From NCBI GenBank assembly GCA_965368175.1, contig CBDULX010000004.1, positions 1 through 40,907 on the forward strand: DNA of 40,907 bases, in the 5' to 3' direction. The stretch's first letter is position 1; every line of letters starts with the position of its first letter. Below are positions 7,989 through 15,491 of the stretch, piece by piece. The position numbers and the translations under genes were made by a program. The stretch comes from CBDULX01 sp965368175. Lineage in GTDB: Bacteria; Pseudomonadota; Gammaproteobacteria; SZUA-229. A model generated the notes under the pieces. That model made no database searches. It had not been told where the DNA came from and was given only the letters and a program-made list of their open reading frames with translations.

Positions 7989-9179
7989 ATGGCGACATTT
8001 GAACGCTGGTTATTACCCCAGGGAATTGAAGAAGCCCTGCCTGAGCAGGCAGCCAGGCTTGAAACTTTGCGTCGCAATCTGCTGGATATGTATGCATCCT
8101 GGGGCTATCAACTGGTGATGCCGCCCTTTATTGAGTATCTGGAGTCGTTGTTAACCGGCACAGGGCACGATCTTGATTTACAGACATTTCAGTTAATTGA
8201 TCAGTTAACAGGTCGCCCTATGGGGATACGTGCCGATATGACTCCGCAGGTAGCCCGGGTTGATGCGCACTGGTTAAAAAAAGATGTGCCCAATCGACTG
8301 TGCTATATCGGTACCGTTTTACACACTCGCCCCGATGGCTTTGGTGGCAGCCGTAGCCCCCTTCAGGTGGGTGCCGAACTCTATGGTCATGCTGGCATTG
8401 AAAGCGATCTGGAAATTATCAGTTTGATGCTGGAAACCTTCAAACATTCCGGTATAAATCAGCTGGTGCTGGATATTGGACATGTTGGTATCTTTCGTGG
8501 ACTGGCGAGCCAGGCCGGGCTGGATGATGAACAGGAAGCTGCCTTGTTTGAATTGCTGCAGCGTAAGGCGGTGCCGGAAATATCAGACTTCCTCAGGCAA
8601 CTTGATATTAGTGATAGTTGTCGGCAGATGCTGGCCAGTCTGGCCGAACTGCACGGTGGTGAGCGCTGTCTTGATCAGGCGACCAGTTTACTGGCTGCTG
8701 CCGATGACAATGTTAAACAGGCTCTGGAATATTTAAAACAGGTGGCTGAAAAATTAAAACAGTCACACGTGGATGTTGGCCTGCATTTCGACCTTAGCGA
8801 GCTGCGCGGTTATCACTATCACACGGGCATTTTATTTGCCGTGTTCGTACCGGGTCAGGGGCAGGAAATTGCTCGTGGGGGTCGTTACGATGATATCGGC
8901 CGGGTATTTGGTCGGGCTCGTCCCGCCACCGGATTCAGTACCGATTTAAAATCGCTGGTTAATCTATCTGATTACCAGTCAACAAAATCTGCTTCTCTGG
9001 CTATTTTTGCACCCAGTAGTGATGATCCATCACTGGGGTCAATGATTGCTGAATTAAGAGAGCAGGGTGAAATTGTCATAATTGAATTACCGGGACAACT
9101 GGGTGATGCAACTGCCATGGGTTGTAAGCGGATTCTGGTTCAACATGATGGTCAATGGTCAGTAGAAGGCATAGCATAA
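7989..9179 (+). CDS. hisZ: ATP phosphoribosyltransferase regulatory subunit HisZ
   Basis: HisZ is a catalytically inactive histidyl-tRNA-synthetase-like protein. It pairs with short-form HisG to form the first, histidine-regulated enzyme of histidine synthesis. The 396-residue product has class II synthetase-like elements: WLLPQGIEEALP, GYQLVMPPFIEYLESL, GRPMGIRADMTPQVARV (motif 2-like), PLQVGAELYG, and ELRGYHYHTGILFAVFVPG near the C-terminus. It lacks the anticodon-binding domain of a true HisRS. Placement between the hfl genes and purA is usual in Pseudomonas and relatives. Its presence implies a short HisG elsewhere. The TAA overlaps the purA ATG by one base. Confidence 0.95.
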   Translation: MATFERWLLPQGIEEALPEQAARLETLRRNLLDMYASWGYQLVMPPFIEYLESLLTGTGHDLDLQTFQLIDQLTGRPMGIRADMTPQVARVDAHWLKKDVPNRLCYIGTVLHTRPDGFGGSRSPLQVGAELYGHAGIESDLEIISLMLETFKHSGINQLVLDIGHVGIFRGLASQAGLDDEQEAALFELLQRKAVPEISDFLRQLDISDSCRQMLASLAELHGGERCLDQATSLLAAADDNVKQALEYLKQVAEKLKQSHVDVGLHFDLSELRGYHYHTGILFAVFVPGQGQEIARGGRYDDIGRVFGRARPATGFSTDLKSLVNLSDYQSTKSASLAIFAPSSDDPSLGSMIAELREQGEIVIIELPGQLGDATAMGCKRILVQHDGQWSVEGIA

Positions 9180-10471
9180 TGGGTAAAAACGTTGTTGTTC
9201 TGGGTAGCCAGTGGGGCGATGAAGGTAAAGGTAAAATCGTCGATCTGTTAACCGATCGTGCTGCGGCAGTGGTTCGTTTTCAGGGTGGCCATAACGCAGG
9301 TCACACACTGGTAATCGGAGAAACTAAAACTGTTCTGCATCTGATTCCCTCAGGTATTTTACGAGATGGCGTTCAGTGCCTGATTGGTAATGGTGTGGTG
9401 CTTTCGCCCAGTGCGCTGTTCGAAGAGCTGGAGATGCTGGAAAAAAGCGGAGTGCCGGCTCGTGATCGTCTTAAAATATCAGAAGCCTGCCCCATGATAT
9501 TGCCATACCATGTGGCACTGGATCAGGCACGTGAAGTGGCACGAGGCAAAAAAGCGATAGGCACCACAGGTCGTGGCATTGGACCCGCCTATGAGGACAA
9601 GGTTTCCCGACGGGGTATACGTGTCGGTGATCTTCTGGATCAGAATGAGTTTGCCGACAAATTAAGGTCAGTGATGGAATATCATAACTTCAGCCTGGTG
9701 AACTATTTTAAAGCTGAGGCGGTGGACTATCAGAAAGTACTGGATGAAACTCTGGCTTACGGCGAGCAGATGAAACCAATGATTGCTGATATCCCGGCCA
9801 TGCTTTACAAACTGCGTAAATCCGGTGAAAACATTATGTTTGAGGGTGCTCAGGGCACATTGCTGGATATCGATCAGGGCACCTATCCCTATGTCACTTC
9901 ATCGAACACCACTGCCGGTGGTGCCTGTACTGGTTCCGGTGTGGGGCCAAGAGATCTGGATTACATTCTGGGTATCACCAAAGCTTATACTACTCGTGTG
10001 GGTGCCGGTCCTTTCCCAACGGAGTTGTTTGATGATGTGGGGCAGTACCTGGGTGAGAAAGGTAATGAATTCGGTGCCACCACAGGACGCAGTCGGCGTT
10101 GTGGCTGGTTCGACGGTGTCGCCCTGCGTCGTGCGGCACAGGTAAACAGCCTTTCAGGATTGTGTATAACCAAGCTGGATGTACTGGATGGTCTGGAAAC
10201 ATTGCGCCTCTGTACTGGTTACAAATATCAGGGTAAAACTCTGGAGTTATCGCCCATAGGTGCCGATGCGATTGAAAAATGCGAACCGATTTATGAAGAT
10301 TTACCCGGATGGAGTGAGTCCACTGTAGGTGCTCGCAGCATTGACCAGTTGCCCGCCAATGCTCAGGCTTACCTGAAACGTCTGGAACAAATCGTGGAAG
10401 TACCTGTGGATATTATTTCAACGGGGCCTGAGCGAGATGAAACCATTATCCTGCGCAATCCTTACGAGTAA
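9179..10471 (+). CDS. purA: Adenylosuccinate synthetase PurA
   Basis: PurA makes adenylosuccinate from IMP, aspartate and GTP, the first committed step to AMP. The 430-residue protein has GSQWGDEGKGK with catalytic D14 and GGHNAGHT with H42. It also has IGTTGRGIGPAYEDK, QGTLLDIDQGTYPYVTSSNT, TRVGAGPFPTE, TGRSRRCGW and the C-terminal STGPERDETI. The frame extends back to 9155, but the ATG at 9179 gives the conserved MGKNVVVLG start and overlaps the hisZ stop (TAATG). An AGAG-type inverted repeat follows the gene. Confidence 0.98.
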   Translation: MGKNVVVLGSQWGDEGKGKIVDLLTDRAAAVVRFQGGHNAGHTLVIGETKTVLHLIPSGILRDGVQCLIGNGVVLSPSALFEELEMLEKSGVPARDRLKISEACPMILPYHVALDQAREVARGKKAIGTTGRGIGPAYEDKVSRRGIRVGDLLDQNEFADKLRSVMEYHNFSLVNYFKAEAVDYQKVLDETLAYGEQMKPMIADIPAMLYKLRKSGENIMFEGAQGTLLDIDQGTYPYVTSSNTTAGGACTGSGVGPRDLDYILGITKAYTTRVGAGPFPTELFDDVGQYLGEKGNEFGATTGRSRRCGWFDGVALRRAAQVNSLSGLCITKLDVLDGLETLRLCTGYKYQGKTLELSPIGADAIEKCEPIYEDLPGWSESTVGARSIDQLPANAQAYLKRLEQIVEVPVDIISTGPERDETIILRNPYE

Positions 10472-10489
10472 TTATTCAACAGCGTTTTC

Positions 10490-10570
10490 GCCACTGAGTC
10501 ACAGAGAACATAGAGTTGTAATTTAGAACTAAAAAATAAAGCTACTCTGTGAACTCTGTGTTTCCGTGGC
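10490..10570. repeat. AGAG-rich imperfect inverted repeat, copy 1
   Basis: The left arm 10490-10515 starts GCCACTGAGTCACAGAGAAC. The right arm 10545-10570 pairs with it at 20 of 26 positions and reads GCCACGGAAACACAGAGTTC on the minus strand. The loop is about 29 nt and AT-rich. It lies between purA and the convergent diguanylate cyclase gene. A second copy follows pfk at 24601-24681 with the same GAGAAC-versus-GAGTTC asymmetry, so this is an interspersed family. It may act as a bidirectional transcript end. Confidence 0.75.
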
Positions 10571-10599
10571 AAAATTAATCACCTATTTCATAATTCTTA

Positions 10600-12414
10600 T
10601 TATTTATTTTTGGCCGCTACCGCAGTCTGGTTACGACCGTATTTCTTGGCCTGGTATAAGGCCTTATCAACCTTAGCCAGATGTGTTTCCCAGTTATCAG
10701 TCTTATCAGGAATATGGGTGCCGACACCGATACTGACAGTTACATAAGGGAATATATCTGGGTTAGCCGCAGGAATTTTAAGGGCAGCAATATTATTATG
10801 GATCTGGTTTGCAAGTTCCATAAGTTGTGAAAAGTCAGTATCTGACAGAATAATGCCGAATTCTTCACCGCCGTATCTGGAAACAATATCAGTTGATCGT
10901 CTAACAGTATGATCCAGTACTTGAGCCATGCGTCTTAATACTTCATCACCTTTCTGGTGGCCGAAAGTGTCATTATAATTTTTGAAAAAATCGATATCCA
11001 GCATCATTAATGAGAAGGGTTTGTTTTCACGACTACAGCGTTTCCACTCCCGGTCTATTCCAATATCAAACAATCGGCGATTACTGATTCCGGTAAGGCT
11101 ATCAATACTGGCCAGTTTTTCTAGCTGTTTATTTGCTTCTTCTAACTCGGCAGTACGCTGATGTATGGTTTGTTCCAGGACCCTCTGGTGTTCAAGTAAT
11201 TCATCTTCAGCCGCTTTACGAGCAGTAATATCAGTATGGGAACCGGCCATGCGGTAGATCTTGTTATCCCTGTTTCTGACAACCACAGCACGTGAACAAA
11301 CCCAGATATAGTTGCCTGTTCTGGTTTTCATTCGATATTCCAGTGTGTAGCCAGTATGTGTGCCATCCAGTGAGTTACCCCATGCTTCGAGTAATGCACC
11401 AAGGTCATCCCGGTGTATCAGGTTTTGCCATTCTGAAAAATTGCTTTTGAGTTCGTGGGGCTTATAACCCAGCATGGCTTTCCATCGAGGTGAAAAATAC
11501 ATTTTGTTTTGATCTATATCCCAGTCCCATATACCATCTCCAGTGGCTTCAACGGCAAGATTAAAACGTTGTTCATTTTTGGACAACTGGTCTGTTTTAT
11601 GTTCGAGTGTTTTATTGGATTGACCAAGCTCATTAATTAACTTCAGATTAAAAAAATTAAGTCGCATGTAATAATTAATGACAAATAGAAATGCAAAAAA
11701 GTAGGCAGTCAGTCTTAGTAAATGCCACCACCACCAGGCAATATCCCATAATTGTGAAAGTTCAAATAATATCCCGGCACTACCAAACAGCAGGGCTAGA
11801 GTTGCAAATAATGCGGAATCAGGATTATTGTCATTTTTAAAACGAACAATAAAATAAATAGCGGACAGATAAAAAAACAGGCCTCCTCCTATATTTAAAA
11901 TCCTGGCAGAAAGTGTAAACCCATTTTCATCGGACATCCTGGGTAAATACTGGTGGAACAGGAATGATAACAAACCAATAACAAACGTCGTCATGGCCAA
12001 GCCAGATAACCATAATCTGGGTTTATTCTGACCGGGTCCGTTAGATCGAAACCAGGACATGGAAAAAAAGACCCCACCTGCAAAGGTCGCCAGGCCATGT
12101 AACCATACAAAGGTATTTCCCGGAGCTGTGGCAGCGTGGAAGGCATCAAACAGGCCCATACTGACTAGGCCACAGCATATCCAGAAACTTTCAATACTGT
12201 TGCAAGTTGAATTGCCACGCAACAGGAGTAATAGTATCGCCATCAATAAAGCAGCTATACTGCCCAGGCTTTCAATAACTGAATGAACAGGAACATGAAT
12301 CCAGTGGATATTCTGGAAAAAATGATTTGCAACTAGACTACCAATCAAAGGGATAATAATTCCAATGGATATTATCCAGCTGAGACCAGGTAAAAATTGA
12401 AATGAGCTTTTCAA
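10600..12414 (-). CDS. Membrane diguanylate cyclase: 7TM sensor - PAS - GGDEF
   Basis: It makes cyclic di-GMP from two GTP. The 604-residue protein has a hydrophobic N-terminal sensor of about seven spans (about 10-250) containing HSVIESLGSI and HAATAPGNTFVWLHGLA, similar to MASE3-type modules. A linker and a PAS domain follow (about 280-390, GDGIWDWD...FSPRWKAMLGYKP), then a coiled stretch and a GGDEF domain with intact GGEEF at 515-519. The inhibitory I-site R506-S-T-D509 stands five residues before it, so product inhibition is expected. The start is TTG with GGAG 6 bp upstream; a nearby ATG is followed at once by a stop. The ligand of the sensor is unknown. A PilZ receptor gene lies at 36680. 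Confidence 0.93.
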   Translation of the reverse strand: MKSSFQFLPGLSWIISIGIIIPLIGSLVANHFFQNIHWIHVPVHSVIESLGSIAALLMAILLLLLRGNSTCNSIESFWICCGLVSMGLFDAFHAATAPGNTFVWLHGLATFAGGVFFSMSWFRSNGPGQNKPRLWLSGLAMTTFVIGLLSFLFHQYLPRMSDENGFTLSARILNIGGGLFFYLSAIYFIVRFKNDNNPDSALFATLALLFGSAGILFELSQLWDIAWWWWHLLRLTAYFFAFLFVINYYMRLNFFNLKLINELGQSNKTLEHKTDQLSKNEQRFNLAVEATGDGIWDWDIDQNKMYFSPRWKAMLGYKPHELKSNFSEWQNLIHRDDLGALLEAWGNSLDGTHTGYTLEYRMKTRTGNYIWVCSRAVVVRNRDNKIYRMAGSHTDITARKAAEDELLEHQRVLEQTIHQRTAELEEANKQLEKLASIDSLTGISNRRLFDIGIDREWKRCSRENKPFSLMMLDIDFFKNYNDTFGHQKGDEVLRRMAQVLDHTVRRSTDIVSRYGGEEFGIILSDTDFSQLMELANQIHNNIAALKIPAANPDIFPYVTVSIGVGTHIPDKTDNWETHLAKVDKALYQAKKYGRNQTAVAAKNK

Positions 12415-12826
12415 CTACAGCTCCGTTACATCACAGATGAAAATTTTGTTATTTTACTGACACCATTAATAGTATTTCAGTCAGGCTTAAGAATAAAATA
12501 ACCATGAAGACCAATATTTCCATATAGTGTTTTAAGCTGATTTAACAGGCTTTTTAGTTATGCAGTATATGCCATTGGTTACTAAGGGAGCTATGATCAG
12601 GTCGTGATTGTTTTATACTGGCTAAAAGCATGCAGACTCCTCCAAAGTTTGTTGCCAGGGAATAAAATCCCGCCACACTTCGTGAAAAATCTAAACACTC
12701 ATCACAGCCTGCAACAACCAGACTTAATCAAATACTCCCTGAATAGAGTTTAGTACAGATTTATGTGAGTGTTTATACTGCTTTCAATTGTACAATCTGG
12801 GTGTTGGCAGGTGGTAGTGGATGCAG
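12415..12826. other. Intergenic region holding a MITE copy
   Basis: This 412-bp AT-rich gap between two minus-strand genes has no credible coding frame. A 154-bp MITE occupies 12586-12739. The rest presumably includes the promoter of the diguanylate cyclase gene, but no convincing -35/-10 pair was found. Confidence 0.6.
12586..12739 (-). mobile_element. MITE copy A, full length (154 bp)
   Basis: On the minus strand it aligns over its whole length with copy D at 34470-34623. Both have ends like GGGAGTATTTGATTAAGTCTG, a shared core with GAGTGTTTAGATTTTTC, and a right part with AAAACAATC. It encodes nothing. The left flank CTAA fits the YTAR target of IS5-type elements, but the right flank is not an exact duplicate, so the copy looks old. 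Confidence 0.85.
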
Positions 12827-13780
12827 TTATACCGGATTTCTGAGTTTTCCCTGATTAAAGGCTTCGATGTTGCGGGCAATTTCATTAAGTAATCTTTGTC
12901 GAGACTCCCTGGATGCCCAGGCGACATGGGGGGTGATGATTAATCTGGGGGAGTTATATACAAGTAATGGATTATTTTCTGCCGGGGGTTCACAGCTCAG
13001 TACATCGAATCCGGCACCGGCTATCTGGCCTGCTTTGAGGGCTGTGACCAGATCATCTTCATTAACTATGCCACCACGGGCGGTGTTAATCAGGATCGCA
13101 GATGACTTCATTTGCAGCAGTTCATTGGCCTGAATCAACAGTTGAGTGTCATCAGTTAATGGACAATGCAGTGAAATTACGTCAGATTCTGCAAGCAGTT
13201 GCTGCAAAGGTATACGTCCCGGGCGCTGATCTTCATGATTGCGTTGGGCAATTAATACCCGCATGCCGAAGGCCTTGGCTACCAGGGCCACGGCCTGGCC
13301 AAGTTCACCGTAACCGACAATGCCCATATTTTTACCGGCCAGTTCTTCTACTGGGTAATCAAGCAGTGAAAAGTAAGGGCTTTGACTCCATTCTCCCCGA
13401 TGGACAGCTGCCTGCAGTTCCTGCAGGCGAATAGTAAGGCTGAGTATCAGTGTGAATACATGTTGCACCACGGACTGGGTAGCATAGGCCCGGACATTGC
13501 AGACCGGTATTCCTAGTTTTTTAGCCGCTTCCAGATCGATATTGTTGGTGCCTGTGGCGGCTATACAGATCAGTTTTAGCTGTGGATTACGTATCAGGGT
13601 GTCCTGATTGAGCACCACTTTATTGCAGATAACAATATCGTAATCTTGCAGACGTTCATCTAACTCGACCTGTGAGTGGATGTCGCAGGTTTCCAGTTGC
13701 TCTACCTGCTCTGAGATGCAGGATATGTCGAGATCTTTTGCGTGTACTGAGGCTATATCAAGAAAAATGGCTTTATACAT
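12827..13780 (-). CDS. hprA: D-2-hydroxyacid dehydrogenase, hydroxypyruvate/glycerate reductase-like
   Basis: The family reduces 2-keto acids with NAD(P)H, and this subgroup typically interconverts hydroxypyruvate and D-glycerate. The 317-residue protein has an N-terminal substrate-binding half. The Rossmann motif GIVGYGELGQAVA lies at about 153-165. The catalytic triad is visible as Arg in NTARGGIV, Glu in SCEPP and His in ITPHVAWAS. The segment CIAATGTNNIDLEAAKKLGIPVCNV is typical of glycerate dehydrogenases. The ATG at 13780 gives the full family length. It stands alone, divergent from the small acidic gene. Substrate choice is by similarity only. In methylotrophs this enzyme serves the serine cycle, but no other serine-cycle gene is seen here. 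Confidence 0.85.
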   Translation of the reverse strand: MYKAIFLDIASVHAKDLDISCISEQVEQLETCDIHSQVELDERLQDYDIVICNKVVLNQDTLIRNPQLKLICIAATGTNNIDLEAAKKLGIPVCNVRAYATQSVVQHVFTLILSLTIRLQELQAAVHRGEWSQSPYFSLLDYPVEELAGKNMGIVGYGELGQAVALVAKAFGMRVLIAQRNHEDQRPGRIPLQQLLAESDVISLHCPLTDDTQLLIQANELLQMKSSAILINTARGGIVNEDDLVTALKAGQIAGAGFDVLSCEPPAENNPLLVYNSPRLIITPHVAWASRESRQRLLNEIARNIEAFNQGKLRNPV

Positions 13781-14004
13781 GGTATCGAAGATTCAATGCA
13801 GGCCATAAGTAATGATGTTATGGCTCAGTTATAAACAATTCAAATATTATAAACCTATTATCGATTTATATTATTAATCGTCACCATAAAATAAATTCTC
13901 TTTACAGTAAAAGTCTAATGAATATTAATACCACCTAATGCTGCTCGTTTCATTTTTTGTCATTAGCAGTAACTCTGGTCGTAATTTTGAATAGGTTTTC
14001 CTGT

Positions 14005-14220
14005 ATGACATCTAAAAATAAAACTAAAGATTTTGTTGATGATGATATTGAGTCTTTTGATGATGATGATTTTAAAGATGAGGATTATATATCAGACGAA
14101 TTACCAGAACAGAAACTATCTGCCGCATCGCCTAATAACTTAAATGCCCGTAGAAGCCTGGAATTGATACTCGAACAGCGAGAGCTGGCCCGTCAAATAT
14201 ATGATGACTTTGCCTATTAG
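14005..14220 (+). CDS. Small acidic protein, PA3496-like
   Basis: The 71-residue product starts MTSKNKTKDF. It has an Asp/Glu-rich first half (DDDIESFDDDDFKDEDY) and ends with an Arg/Leu/Glu helix NARRSLELILEQRELARQIYDDF. This layout resembles the short PA3496 family (putative envelope integrity proteins) of Pseudomonas; the match is by pattern and not certain. The frame is open to 13957, but ATG 14005 is preferred because the extra N-terminus has no family-like features. The TAG stop at 14218-14220 is the last three bases of the TTAG duplicated by the adjacent MITE, so the element inserted at the very end of the gene without changing the stop. Confidence 0.65.
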   Translation: MTSKNKTKDFVDDDIESFDDDDFKDEDYISDELPEQKLSAASPNNLNARRSLELILEQRELARQIYDDFAY

Positions 14221-14286
14221 TAAACTCTGATCAAGTCATGATTGTTTTATGCCGGCTAAAAGCGTACAGACTTGATCAGAAGTTCC
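14221..14286 (-). mobile_element. MITE copy B, deleted form (66 bp) with TTAG duplication
   Basis: Read on the minus strand it starts GGAACTTCTGATCAAGTCTG and ends GACTTGATCAGAGTTTA. It keeps the CTTTTAGCC...ATAAAACAATC right part of the long copy but lacks about 88 internal bases. TTAG is present on both sides (14217-14220 and 14287-14290), a 4-bp target duplication. It lies between the stop codons of the convergent acidic-protein and LysR genes, where its hairpin could end transcription. Confidence 0.88.
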
Positions 14287-14291
14287 TTAGG

Positions 14292-15131
14292 TCATTTTTG
14301 ATCAAACCATTTAAGAGCATTTTTAATAATAGGCTGTTTGGTGCTGTGCTGTGAATAAACAGCATAGGCATCCTTATGGATGATGGGTGCATCATCGACG
14401 ATGAATAATGTTTTACCTAACTGGTCTTTAACCATGGGTTCTGGCAAGTAAGCTGATCCACTGCATTTCATAATAAAACCATGCGCGATACGACCGATGG
14501 CTGCACGTAATGCCGGTGGTGGTATCTCCGGGTATTGTCGCGCATGCAGCATGCCAAACGACGTACCCCAGTCTACATATACGTAATCTTTACTGGTCGC
14601 ATTGCTGGCATTTAAGCCCTCGGTACTGGAAACCATGATCAGGGGCACGGGGCTAAGTTCCATAATGCAAAGTTCTGGTGTCTTCGGTGGATCAAACACG
14701 AAGGCCATGTCCAGGCTACCTTCCAGCAGGCGACGCAGTAAGGTGTCTGAATCGGTGGCATCGGCCTGTAATACCAGGTCGTTATTATTTATGTGTACCC
14801 AGTGTAACCAGCTTTCCAGAAAAATATCCCAGATGCTCGGCAGGGCGGCGACGCTGAGTAAGGTGGATATGCCTTCAGGTATGGCAATGTCCTGTCTGGC
14901 CAGGTTCCAGGTGTTGAGCAGGTTTTCGGCATAATTGAGGAATTTTTTACCGGCCGGGGTCAGGTCGATGTTATTTCGGTCACGGGTAAAAAGGCGTATA
15001 CCCAGCTCATCTTCCAGCTGACGGATGCGGGCACTGACTGCTGACTGGCTTATGAACAGGTTCTTGGCAGCATTGCCGAAATGACGAGTGCGGTAAACTT
15101 CAATAAAAGCTTTAAGTAAGCCAATATCCAT
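14292..15131 (-). CDS. LysR-family transcriptional regulator, HdfR-like
   Basis: The 279-residue protein begins with a winged helix-turn-helix, MDIGLLKAFIEVYRTRHFGNAAKNLFISQSAVSARIRQLEDELGIRLFTRDRNNIDLT. This is very close to E. coli HdfR ([36 protein letters not shown]), a repressor of flhDC. The remainder is a LysR effector-binding domain with VDWGTSFGMLHARQ and PEPMV. It is transcribed away from ptsP, across a 360-bp gap where LysR regulators often bind. The target here is unknown; no flagellar genes are in the window, so the symbol is not assigned. Confidence 0.9.
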   Translation of the reverse strand: MDIGLLKAFIEVYRTRHFGNAAKNLFISQSAVSARIRQLEDELGIRLFTRDRNNIDLTPAGKKFLNYAENLLNTWNLARQDIAIPEGISTLLSVAALPSIWDIFLESWLHWVHINNNDLVLQADATDSDTLLRRLLEGSLDMAFVFDPPKTPELCIMELSPVPLIMVSSTEGLNASNATSKDYVYVDWGTSFGMLHARQYPEIPPPALRAAIGRIAHGFIMKCSGSAYLPEPMVKDQLGKTLFIVDDAPIIHKDAYAVYSQHSTKQPIIKNALKWFDQK

Positions 15132-15491
15132 AAAATCGGGCCAGTTTATTTATTACGAAATGGGTTTTTCAAAATCCGAACTATGTGCGAGATCAGGATA
15201 TTAATCAATAAATATAATGGATTAATACCGTTTAATTCGCTCTATAATTTTTTACCTTGCCAGACATATAGCACTCAGTTCAGGTTTCTCTGTCCAATGT
15301 TGAGAATAACCAGGGAAGAGTTAAGTATACTAAATACGCATCAATAGTTTTGTTTCACAGCAGGCCGCTCATGAACTACAAGCTGGTGGCTAAATCCAGA
15401 TGCATAAATCATTTCCAGCGCATCAATTGTAGATTTTGCCATACCATGACATAGTGATATTTGCTATTTAATCAGGGAATAATGCCATACG
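15132..15491. other. Divergent LysR-ptsP intergenic region, no gene seen
   Basis: The 360 bp are AT-rich and contain no credible coding frame; the longest ATG frame (15370) is 27 codons. It must contain the promoters for both flanking genes, and perhaps LysR sites, but no pair of hexamers was convincing enough to mark. Confidence 0.5.
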
